In this document: positions 9,514 through 18,683 of the stretch, piece by piece
How positions within the stretch are numbered: the stretch's first letter is position 1
Layout: every line of letters begins with the position of its first letter
Assembly (NCBI GenBank): GCA_947500555.1
Contig: CANMSE010000002.1
Location: 124,001-188,000, forward strand
Direction of reading: 5' to 3'
DNA: 64,000 nt
Origin: an uncultured Fulvivirga sp.
GTDB lineage: Bacteria; Bacteroidota; Bacteroidia; Cytophagales; Cyclobacteriaceae
The notes under the pieces: model-generated
What the model was told of the DNA's origin: nothing
Seen by the model: the letters and a program-made list of their open reading frames with translations, nothing else
The model's database searches: none
Made by a program: the position numbers and the translations under genes

Positions 9514-10027
9514 TCTCTATCAATATTTTAATTTCTACTATCAACCTATCTATCTCATCAATGTCACGATCATAATAACCTCTAATCCTGTTTTCAGTAT
9601 CTACCAAAATCAGTTGATTGAGCTCATTTGAAACAAAACCACAGTTCGCTATCAAATCTATATTATTAACAACTCTCGTCTCAAATTGATTATCGTTAGA
9701 ATCAATTTGCTGTGTAGAGAAAAGCATCATTTCGATGTTTTTCCCGAACAACTCACTTATTCTGACACTGATATTTCTGAAATCATTCTCACCTGTTTTA
9801 TTAACAAAAGTCACGACTTTATTTCTTGGGGAAGTTTTGAGAATGGAATCTGGAACATAAAACTGTCCTTCCATAAAATTGCAATCAAGATTACTGTCTG
9901 ATACACCATCTTGATGCATAATTTCTACTTCAAAGCGATTATCTCCAAAGTTTTTTAAAAATGTGAAAATGAGCGCTGGAATACCCAGGACGACTAAAAG
10001 AATTATAAATTTGACTGATTGTTTCAT
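9494..10027 (-). CDS. SCO1/SenC-like protein lacking the CxxxC copper motif
   Basis: A 177-residue membrane-anchored protein with one N-terminal helix (about residues 7-25) and a thioredoxin-like domain. The C-terminal segment (LVDTENRIRGYYD, then a helix) matches SCO proteins, and the gene sits where the SCO copper chaperone of Bacteroidota oxidase clusters normally sits. However, the segment that should carry CxxxC reads VVTFVNKTGENDFRN, with no cysteine. Only two cysteines remain (near residues 49 and 129) and neither forms the motif. It may be a structural or regulatory paralogue rather than a CuA metallochaperone. A terminator hairpin lies immediately upstream of its start codon. Confidence 0.7.
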   Translation of the reverse strand: MKQSVKFIILLVVLGIPALIFTFLKNFGDNRFEVEIMHQDGVSDSNLDCNFMEGQFYVPDSILKTSPRNKVVTFVNKTGENDFRNISVRISELFGKNIEMMLFSTQQIDSNDNQFETRVVNNIDLIANCGFVSNELNQLILVDTENRIRGYYDRDIDEIDRLIVEIKILIENAERVE

Positions 10028-10031
10028 GTCT

Positions 10032-10066
10032 AAAAAAAAGGCTAAGATGTTATCATCTTAGCCTTT
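10032..10066 (-). terminator. Strong intrinsic terminator between subunit IV and the SCO-like gene
   Basis: A perfect 13-bp stem (10037-10049 pairing with 10054-10066) with a 4-nt loop is followed on the minus strand by eight Us (the A run 10032-10039). It lies just after the subunit IV gene stop (10088). The U-tract ends 4 nt before the ATG of the SCO-like gene at 10027. It should separate structural oxidase genes from the assembly genes, or set their ratio. Confidence 0.85.
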
Positions 10067-10087
10067 AAATGCCTTTCAAGTTAAGAA

Positions 10088-10414
10088 CTAGAACCTTGCT
10101 TCAAAAACAGAAGCCCCTTCATACACAAAAGCTATCAACATCCATACTACAAATATCATTGGTATGAGGATAGACCATATCAAAACTTTCCGCTCATGCT
10201 TCAAGTGCATAAATTCACCAACTATGTAGAAGGCCTTTACGATTGTTAATCCTACGAAAATAGAAGTCCTCAATACACCTGCTGCCATTGTGAAAGCAAA
10301 TACGAACTCTATAGCTGTAACAAGCCCCAATATTCCGGCTGTCATCCAAATCTTTTTTATTTTTTCTTTGTCAGCAGGTACTACATGTACTTGCGCTGTC
10401 TCTTCGGTATGCAT
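10088..10414 (-). CDS. Cytochrome c oxidase subunit IV (prokaryotic type)
   Basis: A 108-residue protein with three predicted membrane helices. It has the IVKAFYIVGEFMHLKHE segment characteristic of the small fourth subunit of bacterial cytochrome oxidases of the caa3/quinol-oxidase type. It follows the two subunit III genes by about 20 nt. It probably stabilises the oxidase in the inner membrane and carries no cofactors. Confidence 0.88.
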   Translation of the reverse strand: MHTEETAQVHVVPADKEKIKKIWMTAGILGLVTAIEFVFAFTMAAGVLRTSIFVGLTIVKAFYIVGEFMHLKHERKVLIWSILIPMIFVVWMLIAFVYEGASVFEARF

Positions 10415-10435
10415 AAGTCTGTGGTTTGTCTAAAT

Positions 10436-11152
10436 TTAAACTAGGTAGAAGAATGTAAATACAAATACCCAAACAAGGTCAACAAAGTGCCAGTAAAGCC
10501 CTACTTTTTCCACCATTTCGTAATGTCCTCTCCTCTCATACACTCCTGTTATCGTATTATAATAGATCAGGAAATTCAGCAGTACTCCACTAAACACATG
10601 TGTACCATGAAAACCAGTTATAAAAAAGAATAATGCTGCAAAATCAGGTGGCCCATATTCATTCCATGATAAGCTAGCGCCACCTCCACCAGTTCCGGTT
10701 ATGAAATGTGACCATTCCCATGCCTGACATCCTAAGAAAGTCAGCCCTCCAATTATGGTCCAAAGCATCCACTTTTCAACAGATTTTTTATCCATTCTAT
10801 GACCAGCCTCCACAGCTAAAACCATCGTTACACTACTCATAATAAGTATGAAGGTCATAATACCAACAAACACAAGTGGAAGGGATATGCCATGAAGAAA
10901 TGGAACCGCTTCAAATACTTTTTCAGGAATTGGCCAATACTCTTGTGAAAAGGTAAATCCTTCCACTGTACCTGAATAAGCAGGGTGTGCAAAACGGATC
11001 ATCCCGTAGGTAATCAGTAGAGCAGAAAAGGTAAATGCATCAGATAGTAAGAAAAACCACATCATTAGTTTTCCATAACTCGCCTTCAAAGGAGGTTGAC
11101 CACCATCCCAAACACTTTTACCAGTATCAATAGTTGTTGCGGTAGCAGACAT
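10436..11152 (-). CDS. Cytochrome c oxidase subunit III
   Basis: A 238-residue protein with about six membrane helices and the subunit III signature GFHGTHVFSGVLLNF. The conserved WHFVDLVWVFVFTFFYLV ending is typical of CoxC/CyoC proteins. It is the second of two tandem subunit III-like genes and the longer one. Subunit III binds no metals and supports proton uptake and stability of subunit I. Confidence 0.92.
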   Translation of the reverse strand: MSATATTIDTGKSVWDGGQPPLKASYGKLMMWFFLLSDAFTFSALLITYGMIRFAHPAYSGTVEGFTFSQEYWPIPEKVFEAVPFLHGISLPLVFVGIMTFILIMSSVTMVLAVEAGHRMDKKSVEKWMLWTIIGGLTFLGCQAWEWSHFITGTGGGGASLSWNEYGPPDFAALFFFITGFHGTHVFSGVLLNFLIYYNTITGVYERRGHYEMVEKVGLYWHFVDLVWVFVFTFFYLV

Positions 11153-11173
11153 AGGTTGTGATTATCAGTTTAA

Positions 11174-11758
11174 TTAATGATTCAATAATAAAAATACGAA
11201 TAAATAAATCCAAAGACCACCTAAGAAATGCCAATATGTAACACACATCTGCATCTGATTAATATTCTTAGAATGAACTTTATATTTAAACGTTGAAATT
11301 AATACAATTAAAAGAAATATAATACCACTTACAAGGTGTAATCCATGTAATCCTGTCAAAACATAAAGAAAAGAACCGGATGGGTTACCCACAAAGAAGA
11401 CACTATTCTCGACTAAATCGCCCCAAGCCATCACTTGCCCAACCAGAAAAGCTACACCAAGAATAGAAGTAATGACTACACCAAGCTTTGTTTTCTCAAG
11501 CTCATCCTTCTTTGCTGCCAGATAGGCCCAATGCATTGTAATACTACTTAACAGAATAATTCCTGAAGTTATCCAAAGTGAAACAGGTAAATCAAATACT
11601 ACCCAATTGCCCTCTGCCTGCCGAACAATGTACGCACTTGTTAGCGATGCGAAAATCATCACTACAGTCACCATGAACAACCATAATCCGAATTTCTTCG
11701 GATTCATTGACAATGGTTTTTTCGCTTCTTCTACAATTTTAAAATCTGATGCCATCAT
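11174..11758 (-). CDS. Cytochrome c oxidase subunit III-like protein (short paralogue)
   Basis: A 194-residue heme-copper oxidase subunit III family protein with about five helices. It contains GLHGLHLVSGIIF and ends in CVTYWHFLGGLWIYLFVFL. It is shorter than its neighbour because the family has lost the first helices in this paralogue type. Tandem subunit III genes are common in Bacteroidota oxidase clusters. Spacing to the heme O synthase gene is 9 nt. Confidence 0.9.
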   Translation of the reverse strand: MMASDFKIVEEAKKPLSMNPKKFGLWLFMVTVVMIFASLTSAYIVRQAEGNWVVFDLPVSLWITSGIILLSSITMHWAYLAAKKDELEKTKLGVVITSILGVAFLVGQVMAWGDLVENSVFFVGNPSGSFLYVLTGLHGLHLVSGIIFLLIVLISTFKYKVHSKNINQMQMCVTYWHFLGGLWIYLFVFLLLNH

Positions 11759-11767
11759 TTCTCCACG

Positions 11768-12655
11768 CTAAATTTTATCTAACAAATAGGCAATCTGTAC
11801 AATAGGCAAGTACAAAAACGATCCGAACATAATTCTTAATGCAGACTTACGCGTGCCATTTCGCATAAGCGCAAAAGTCTGACTCAGAAATAAAACTCCG
11901 CATATAGTAACTACTATAGCAGAATCAATTCCTGTAATACCAAATTTTGCAGGTAACAAACCAAAAGGAATAAGGAACAACGTATAAATCATAATTTGTA
12001 TAGCGGTGTTGAAATCCTTCTGACCACCTGAAGGAAGTAATTTAAAACCTGCCTTTTTATAATCTTCATCGGCCACCCATGCGATCGCCCAAAAATGCGG
12101 AAATTGCCAAATGAATTGAATTCCAAAAATGATGAGTGCTTCAAGCGATATGTATCCGGTAGCGGCAGTCCAACCCAACAGAGGCGGTAATGCGCCTGGT
12201 ATAGCTCCAACAAAAACCGCTATAGGTCCCACCCGTTTAAGTGGTGTATATACAAAGCTGTACAATACCATTGAAAGTATTGAAAGTAATGTGGTAATCA
12301 TGTTAGTGTATAATGCCAATATGATTATACCAGTACCTCCCACTATAAATGCAAACATTGCCGCTTCAGTTACCGAAATACGTTTTGTTGGCAGTGGTCG
12401 GTTCATGGTTCTCGTCATGAGAATATCCAAATCCTTTTCTATAATTTGATTAATAGTGATAGACGCTCCCGAAACAAGGAATCCACCTAGGCAAATGATT
12501 GCTAGGTTCATCCAATTCATTGTTGAACTGGCACCTAAAACATATCCAAAGCCGCATGAAAAAGCCACCAAAAAAGACAATCTGAATTTAAGCAATTCCA
12601 TGTAAGTGCGAACCTTTTCAAAGATGCTTAAGCTATGTGAATTACTCGTAATCAT
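11768..12655 (-). CDS. ctaB: Heme O synthase (protoheme IX farnesyltransferase)
   Basis: A 295-residue polytopic UbiA-family prenyltransferase that adds a farnesyl group to heme B. The first aspartate-rich motif is N69-Q-I-I-E-K-D75-L-D77, followed by TRTMNRPLP. The second loop carries VADEDYKKAGFKLLP. About eight membrane helices are visible. Its ATG overlaps the stop of the heme A synthase gene by 4 nt. With that enzyme it supplies heme A to the aa3 oxidase encoded alongside. Confidence 0.95.
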   Translation of the reverse strand: MITSNSHSLSIFEKVRTYMELLKFRLSFLVAFSCGFGYVLGASSTMNWMNLAIICLGGFLVSGASITINQIIEKDLDILMTRTMNRPLPTKRISVTEAAMFAFIVGGTGIIILALYTNMITTLLSILSMVLYSFVYTPLKRVGPIAVFVGAIPGALPPLLGWTAATGYISLEALIIFGIQFIWQFPHFWAIAWVADEDYKKAGFKLLPSGGQKDFNTAIQIMIYTLFLIPFGLLPAKFGITGIDSAIVVTICGVLFLSQTFALMRNGTRKSALRIMFGSFLYLPIVQIAYLLDKI

Positions 12656-13689
12656 GCCGTTACTTTCCCTTCAGATTTAAGTTGCAAAAATAGGAAAAAT
12701 TGGAGTCCGAAACCCAGTGTCCCTAATAATAAATGAACGGGTTGAATGAAAGCGGGGATATCAAAATAAGCCATGATAGTCCCACTAAAAATTGTGATTA
12801 AAATTACACTAATTAACATTTTAGACGTAGTATTCAGAGCATCTTTCTTCCAAAGAAGATAAATCAAGTAGCCATTGGAAATAAGAATTATCCATGAGAA
12901 TGAGCGATGTAAGAAAAAAGTAAGTCCTAGATTTTCAACCCATTTATTTCTAGTTAATGTCTGAGCTACAATATCAACTGCTTCACGCACTTGGGTTCCG
13001 AAAACTACTTGAAAAAGCATCAACACCATTGAAATGATTAATACCCACTTTACCTGTTTCATATCTACCTTCATCATTCTCAAATCAGGATTAGCTTTCA
13101 CCACTATTATACACAACACTGCTACTATAACTAATGCCAATAACATATGAAATGTTACTATAAATGGGATCAAATTTGTGGAAACTACCAAAGATCCAAT
13201 CCAGCCCTGAAAAACCACTAGAACAAACGCAGCCAATGCCAAATAAAACAATTGTGGTTCAGACTTACGAAATTTTAAAGACAGGTAGAGAGTACCTATA
13301 ACAAACAAGCCAATTAGAACACCAATAAGTCTGTTAACATATTCAATCCATGTTTTTGTAGCATTGAAATCTTCCTCTTCCAATATGGATTTGTCACTTG
13401 CTATCCGATCTGCCGTATCTTGAAATCCTAGTGCCTCTAAATATCCTATAAGCTTTATATTCTTCTTTTGGCGTTTTTGGGAATATACTTCCTTGTAGTC
13501 TGCTGGTAATTGTGACACTTCAGTAGGCGGCACCCAATTACCAAAACATTTGGGCCAATCAGGACAGCCCATTCCGGAACCAGTGGTTCTTACAATACCT
13601 CCAACAAGAATAAGGAAATAGATAGCTATGAGTGTGAGTAAGCTAAATTTTCCCAGCCTACTCTTACTCTTAGCTTCGTTATTTTTCAT
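12652..13689 (-). CDS. ctaA: Heme A synthase (CtaA/COX15)
   Basis: A 345-residue membrane protein oxidising heme O to heme A. The N-terminal GGIVRTTGSGMGCPDWPKCFG segment holds the conserved cysteine pair (C42, C48) of the CtaA loop. Histidines in helices (VTFHMLLA, FLHRSFSW, PVHLLLG) are candidate heme ligands. It overlaps the 3' end of coxA by 11 nt and the heme O synthase start by 4 nt, so it is translationally coupled in the oxidase operon. Confidence 0.94.
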   Translation of the reverse strand: MKNNEAKSKSRLGKFSLLTLIAIYFLILVGGIVRTTGSGMGCPDWPKCFGNWVPPTEVSQLPADYKEVYSQKRQKKNIKLIGYLEALGFQDTADRIASDKSILEEEDFNATKTWIEYVNRLIGVLIGLFVIGTLYLSLKFRKSEPQLFYLALAAFVLVVFQGWIGSLVVSTNLIPFIVTFHMLLALVIVAVLCIIVVKANPDLRMMKVDMKQVKWVLIISMVLMLFQVVFGTQVREAVDIVAQTLTRNKWVENLGLTFFLHRSFSWIILISNGYLIYLLWKKDALNTTSKMLISVILITIFSGTIMAYFDIPAFIQPVHLLLGTLGFGLQFFLFLQLKSEGKVTA

Positions 13690-15556
13690 CCACTATAATT
13701 GCCTTGTCGCTGGCACCTTCGAGCTTAATCAACTCATTCTCATGATCAAGATTTGACTCTGGAGTTTCTGAGTAAGGAATATGTTGTGGAATAAAATCTT
13801 CTTCAGCGCCAGGCTTACTGTAGTCATAAGGCCATCTGTATACGGTTGGTATTTCTCCAGGCCAGTTTCCATGTCCGGGGTTAATTGGAGTTGTCCATTC
13901 CAGCGTATTTGACTGCCATGGGTTAGCTGGTGCTTTTCTACCTCTCCATATACTGTAGAAGAAGTTGAACAAGAATATGAATTGTGCCGCCAGTGTCAAT
14001 ATAGCAGCGATACTTACCAGCATATTCAAATCCGAGAACGAGTTCAACGCATCGAAATTAGTAAATGAATAATATCTTCTAGGGTAACCCGCAATTCCAA
14101 TGTAGTGAAGTGGGAAGAATACCAAGTATACCCCAACAAAAGTTAACCAGAAATGAATGTAGCCTAATTTAGCATCCATCATTCTACCGTACATTTTAGG
14201 GAACCAGTGATAAACCCCAGCCATCAATCCGAAGAATGATGCACTACCCATAACCAAATGGAAGTGGGCTACCACAAAGTATGTATCATGTAACTGAATA
14301 TCAATAGCTGAATTTCCTAAGAAAATGCCAGTCAATCCTCCAGAGATAAAGAAGGAAACCAAACCAATTGAAAATAACATACCAGGCGTAAACCTAATGT
14401 TACCTTTCCAAAGTGTAGCCAGATAGTTAAATACTTTTACTGCTGAAGGTACCGCAATAATCAATGTCAATAACATAAATACAGATCCTAAGAAAGGATT
14501 CATACCCGTCACAAACATGTGATGGGCCCATACAATAAATGAAAGTATAGCAATGAAAAGCATGGAACCTACCATAGCCTTATATCCAAATATTGGTTTA
14601 CGAGAGTTAGTAGCTATAATCTCCGAAGTAATTCCTAGCGCTGGAAGTAATACAATATAAACCTCAGGGTGACCTAAGAACCAAAACAGATGCTGGAATA
14701 AAATTGGGCTTCCTCCTTGATTTGGCAGAGCCTCACCATTTATATAGATATCTGACAGGTAGAAACTCGTTCCGAAACTTCTATCAAATATCAATAACAG
14801 AGCTGCTGAGAATAATACAGGAAAGGAAAGTAATCCAATAATTGCGGTTAGGAAAAAGGCCCAAATTGTCAGCGGTAATTTAGAGAATGACATTCCATTC
14901 GTTCTCAAATTAATAACTGTAGTGATGTAGTTAATACCACCTAAGAGAGTTGATACTATAAATAGCGCCATAGATGTTAACCAAAGCGTCATCCCAAGGC
15001 CAGAGCCATTCACAGCCTGAGGTAATGCACTTAAAGGAGGATAAATTACCCAGCCACCTGATGCAGGTCCCGTCTCGATAAATAGAGAGGTGAACATAAT
15101 CACACTGGAAGCAAAGAAGAACCAATATGACAGCATGTTCATAAATCCAGAAGCCATATCCCTTGCTCCTATTTGTAATGGAATAAGGAAATTACTGAAC
15201 GTACCACTTAAACCTGCCGTAAGAACAAAGAATACCATGATGGTACCATGCATTGTTACTAAGGCCAAATAGAATTCCGGGTCAATCTTGCCTTCGGCTG
15301 TAATCCAATCACCTAAGAATGGCTTTAACCACCCTAATTGAGCTTCAGGGAAACCCAATTGTAGTCTAAAAATAACAGATAGAATACCACCTAAAAGTGC
15401 CCAGAAAATTCCTGAAATCAGGAATTGTTTGGCGATCATTTTATGATCGGTAGTAAATACGTAATGTGTCCAAAAATTGGTTGAATGCTCATGGTCATGC
15501 TCATGATGACCATCGCTATGCGTTTCTTCTGATATATGTATGTCTGCAGTAGCCAT
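13679..15556 (-). CDS. coxA: Cytochrome c oxidase subunit I
   Basis: A 625-residue heme-copper oxidase catalytic subunit with about 12 core helices. Visible motifs are MHGTIMVFFV (a heme a ligand histidine), FWFLGHPEVYIV (CuB histidine and the cross-linked tyrosine), AHHMFVTGM (CuB histidines) and HDTYFVVAHFHLVMG (heme a3 and heme a ligands). These are features of A-type oxidases. The N-terminus is histidine/aspartate rich (about residues 12-26), which could bind metal ions but is not a known catalytic element. It lies 9 nt after subunit II. Confidence 0.97.
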   Translation of the reverse strand: MATADIHISEETHSDGHHEHDHEHSTNFWTHYVFTTDHKMIAKQFLISGIFWALLGGILSVIFRLQLGFPEAQLGWLKPFLGDWITAEGKIDPEFYLALVTMHGTIMVFFVLTAGLSGTFSNFLIPLQIGARDMASGFMNMLSYWFFFASSVIMFTSLFIETGPASGGWVIYPPLSALPQAVNGSGLGMTLWLTSMALFIVSTLLGGINYITTVINLRTNGMSFSKLPLTIWAFFLTAIIGLLSFPVLFSAALLLIFDRSFGTSFYLSDIYINGEALPNQGGSPILFQHLFWFLGHPEVYIVLLPALGITSEIIATNSRKPIFGYKAMVGSMLFIAILSFIVWAHHMFVTGMNPFLGSVFMLLTLIIAVPSAVKVFNYLATLWKGNIRFTPGMLFSIGLVSFFISGGLTGIFLGNSAIDIQLHDTYFVVAHFHLVMGSASFFGLMAGVYHWFPKMYGRMMDAKLGYIHFWLTFVGVYLVFFPLHYIGIAGYPRRYYSFTNFDALNSFSDLNMLVSIAAILTLAAQFIFLFNFFYSIWRGRKAPANPWQSNTLEWTTPINPGHGNWPGEIPTVYRWPYDYSKPGAEEDFIPQHIPYSETPESNLDHENELIKLEGASDKAIIVDEK

Positions 15557-15565
15557 AATACTTTA

Positions 15566-16630
15566 TTATAATGTCGCTTCTAATTCAGTGTTTTCAATGC
15601 CAGCTTTAATTTTCGCTAGCTCTCTTTTTTCAGCAGGGATTTCTTCCAGATAATCCGGATTCAACTTCAACCATGTTTGCTGTTCTGCTTTCCATTTCTC
15701 GTAATCTTCAGGCTCATCTACAACAACCTTCAGCTTCATTGAAAAGTGACCTCTTCCACATATTTCTGTACATGTCAAGAAATAATCAAATTCTGGATCA
15801 CCTATCTCGTCTCTCATATCTTGAGTGGATTTATTCGCTAAGAATTTAAAGTGAGTAGGCTGACCAGGAACAGCGTCCATTTTAACTCTTTGATAAGGTA
15901 GAAATACGCTATGTAAAACATCCCTTGCTCTTATTTTCAATAATACTTCCTTTCCCTTGGGGAAATGCATCTCTAATGGAGTGAAATCATCATAAGAGTT
16001 TTCATCAGTAATATCAATACCAAATTGATTTCCCTTAATATCGTCAATCAATTTATAATCGTAGTTGCCCAATTGATTATCCTTAACTCCAGGATACCTT
16101 ACAGCCCAAGCGAATTGATAACCCATAACTTCTATCACTTCGGCATCATCAGATGCCTTGCTGGTGATATCTGACCATGCCTGAAGGCCTGTGAATACCA
16201 ATACTGACAATACAATTGCAGGGACTACAGTCCATAGCAATTCTAACTTAACGTTGTCAGGATAAAACTTACCACGTGCGCCTTCTTTATATTGATACTT
16301 CCACCCAAAATAGAACAGTAAAACGTTGGTAATAACAAACACCACTCCTGTCACGGCTGTGGTTACCCAAAACAATTGATCCGTCAGTTCGCCATGTTCA
16401 GAAGCTACTGGAAGTGTGTATTTATCAAAATATACCCATGAGTACCAGAACATAAATCCAAAACCTCCAATCATGAAAAGCATCATTAAGGCTCCGTTTA
16501 CTTTGTTACTGGTACTAACTATTTTCTTATCTGTCCCTTTAACTACGTTAACAAGTGTTCCTATCCTAAACAGGGTGTAAAGGATTACTAAAAGTAGAAG
16601 AACACCAATTGCTATTATTATACCGAACAT
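15566..16630 (-). CDS. coxB: Cytochrome c oxidase subunit II
   Basis: A 354-residue subunit with an extra N-terminal membrane segment, two classical hairpin helices and a cupredoxin domain. The CuA site reads C287-T-E-I-C291-G-R-G-H295-F-S-M298, complete for binuclear copper. There is no CxxCH motif, so this is an aa3-type rather than a caa3 oxidase; electrons probably come directly from the heme c domains of the Act complex. The gene follows actF by 28 nt. Confidence 0.96.
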   Translation of the reverse strand: MFGIIIAIGVLLLLVILYTLFRIGTLVNVVKGTDKKIVSTSNKVNGALMMLFMIGGFGFMFWYSWVYFDKYTLPVASEHGELTDQLFWVTTAVTGVVFVITNVLLFYFGWKYQYKEGARGKFYPDNVKLELLWTVVPAIVLSVLVFTGLQAWSDITSKASDDAEVIEVMGYQFAWAVRYPGVKDNQLGNYDYKLIDDIKGNQFGIDITDENSYDDFTPLEMHFPKGKEVLLKIRARDVLHSVFLPYQRVKMDAVPGQPTHFKFLANKSTQDMRDEIGDPEFDYFLTCTEICGRGHFSMKLKVVVDEPEDYEKWKAEQQTWLKLNPDYLEEIPAEKRELAKIKAGIENTELEATL

Positions 16631-16658
16631 AGTCTATTCTATTTTTCTATTTAATCAA

Positions 16659-17999
16659 TTAAATGTGGTGATGCATACTTTCTTGTAACATCGGGTGATT
16701 CTTAGCAAATAATGGCGCTTTAGCAAGATTTGACAGTGTTACAAATAAGAACAATACCCCAAATACTGTCGCCATACCTATTTCCACTAATCCAAATGCA
16801 CCGTCATTTTGCATTACACCAGGCGTTACCATTAGGTAAAAATCAAACCAATGACCCACAATTATAATCGGGCAAACTAACTTCAATAATGACATATGTC
16901 TTTTTGCATCTCTTGTCATTAGTAACAAGAAAGGAAGGAAGAAGTTAAGTAAAAGGTTAACAAAAAATACCCAGGTATAATTATCCACTTCCAGACGCTG
17001 AATAAAGTAAATTGTTTCTTCAGGAATGTTGGCGTAATAGATCAACAGAAACTGCGAGAACCAGATGTATGTCCAGAAAATACTGAATCCGAAGATAAAC
17101 TTACCTATATCATGAAGGTGATTTGAGTTAACTATGGATAGATACCCTTGTTGTTTTAACATCACTACTATAATAGTAATAACTGCGAGACCATTTACCC
17201 ACCAACTGGCAAAAACATACCAGCCAAACATAGTACTAAACCAATGAGGGTCAATGGACATAACCCAATCCCATGCGGCTATTGAAGATGTAACTGCAAA
17301 AATTACCAAAAAGATTGCTGAATACTTTCTAGCCTTATACCAGTGATCTAATCCACCATTCAAATCTTCGGCTAACATTTCCTTCTTAATCCATAGGAAG
17401 AACATGATCCAAAGCGCAAAGAATACAACCATTCTTAGTACAAAGAATATTGGGAAAGTACCCACTTCCATAGGCCAGAACCACATGGCTGCTTTACCTT
17501 TAATTATATCATCACCACCCACTTCGGCATACAAGCTTGCGTGTGTCCAATGAAAAACGTCATGGTTAACTACAAACCAGGTAACAATCATTAAAACGCC
17601 TGCAATAGGTAACCAACTTGCCATTGCAAGAGGTATTCTTTTAATTCCTGATGACCAACCTGCCTGAGCAGCATATTGTATGGCAACAAAGAAAAGGCCT
17701 ATAATCGCTAGTCCAGTGAAGTAAACATTGTTAATCCATAGATTAGCAAAGACTCTCTTTAACCATGGAGCACTTCCATGATGTTCTCCTGCCTCTGCAT
17801 GATCGTCTCCGGCTTCTTCCAAGCTTGCCACCAAATCTGTTTGAGAAGTCAGTTGATTAATAGCATGCTCACCTTCTTCATGGTGACCACCTGACATAGA
17901 GGTGACAATTCCTATTACCATCACGACAAGCCCAATAACCCCAACAATCATCAAGGTTTTTTTGGCACCTGCTGTAAACGTATATCTTTCTTCGGTCAT
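16659..17999 (-). CDS. actF: Alternative complex III subunit ActF
   Basis: A 446-residue integral membrane protein with about ten helices. Motifs such as WDWVMSIDPHWFSTMFGWYVFA and FSIFWTYIWFSQFLLIYYANIPEET are characteristic of the ActF/ActC-like quinone-binding subunits of alternative complex III. A histidine/glutamate-rich loop (about residues 34-75) follows the first helix. It is the last Act gene before the oxidase genes, as expected for an ACIII-aa3 supercomplex operon. Confidence 0.93.
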   Translation of the reverse strand: MTEERYTFTAGAKKTLMIVGVIGLVVMVIGIVTSMSGGHHEEGEHAINQLTSQTDLVASLEEAGDDHAEAGEHHGSAPWLKRVFANLWINNVYFTGLAIIGLFFVAIQYAAQAGWSSGIKRIPLAMASWLPIAGVLMIVTWFVVNHDVFHWTHASLYAEVGGDDIIKGKAAMWFWPMEVGTFPIFFVLRMVVFFALWIMFFLWIKKEMLAEDLNGGLDHWYKARKYSAIFLVIFAVTSSIAAWDWVMSIDPHWFSTMFGWYVFASWWVNGLAVITIIVVMLKQQGYLSIVNSNHLHDIGKFIFGFSIFWTYIWFSQFLLIYYANIPEETIYFIQRLEVDNYTWVFFVNLLLNFFLPFLLLMTRDAKRHMSLLKLVCPIIIVGHWFDFYLMVTPGVMQNDGAFGLVEIGMATVFGVLFLFVTLSNLAKAPLFAKNHPMLQESMHHHI

Positions 18000-18029
18000 C
18001 GTGTAGTTATTATTTACGTCTGATTTCAG

Positions 18030-18668
18030 TTACTTCTGAATTGATTTAACATATTTAGCGATCTTCCATCGATCTTCAGGGTTCACCTGACTTCCATGTG
18101 CTCCCATAAGCCCTTTACCCCAAGTAATTACATGGAATATATGACCTTCTGTTATGTTTTGATAAGCCACTCCTTTAAGATTAGCTACACCCGGATATTT
18201 CTCAGCTACCAATCCGTCACCCTCACCTTTGCCTCCATGGCAATGCTCACAATAACGATCATAAAGTGCCTTTCCATCTTTGATGGCAGATTCAGCCATG
18301 GTACTATCTATTGGGTTGAACATAGTACGAGCGGCATAATCAAGACTGTCCTTATGAATTCTGTAAGGAAGGTATCCTTGCTTATTCCTGGGAACCGTAT
18401 TCGCTGGAGGTGTGCGCATGTTCATACTATTCTTATTCAGAGGATTTGAATTATAGTATTCGCCATGACCATCGCGGGTATCATTTAAGAATTGAGCAGC
18501 TTCACCCGCACCTTCATCGGTGATCTGAGTTAATGGCTCGTAAGGTACCGAATGATACATATTTGGTGCATATTCAAGACCCTGATTTTCACCACCTGCT
18601 CCGCAGCTCATTGTTCCGGCTGCTATAGCGATGACTAGGGAGTAATTAAAAACTGTAGTTATTCTCAT
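18030..18668 (-). CDS. actE: Alternative complex III monoheme cytochrome c, ActE
   Basis: A 212-residue lipoprotein cytochrome. The signal peptide ends at a lipobox (AGTMSC, Cys22), and one heme c site CEHCH lies at residues 140-144. A methionine ligand is probably in the GLMGAHG region. ActE passes electrons from the multiheme ActA towards the terminal oxidase. It lies 30 nt upstream of actF and 15 nt after actD. Confidence 0.93.
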   Translation of the reverse strand: MRITTVFNYSLVIAIAAGTMSCGAGGENQGLEYAPNMYHSVPYEPLTQITDEGAGEAAQFLNDTRDGHGEYYNSNPLNKNSMNMRTPPANTVPRNKQGYLPYRIHKDSLDYAARTMFNPIDSTMAESAIKDGKALYDRYCEHCHGGKGEGDGLVAEKYPGVANLKGVAYQNITEGHIFHVITWGKGLMGAHGSQVNPEDRWKIAKYVKSIQK

Positions 18669-18683
18669 TTTGTCCGAGTGTTC

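Noticed and set aside
15566..16630. CoxB as a caa3-type subunit with a heme c domain
   Set aside because: No CxxCH motif is present; only the CuA site is seen.
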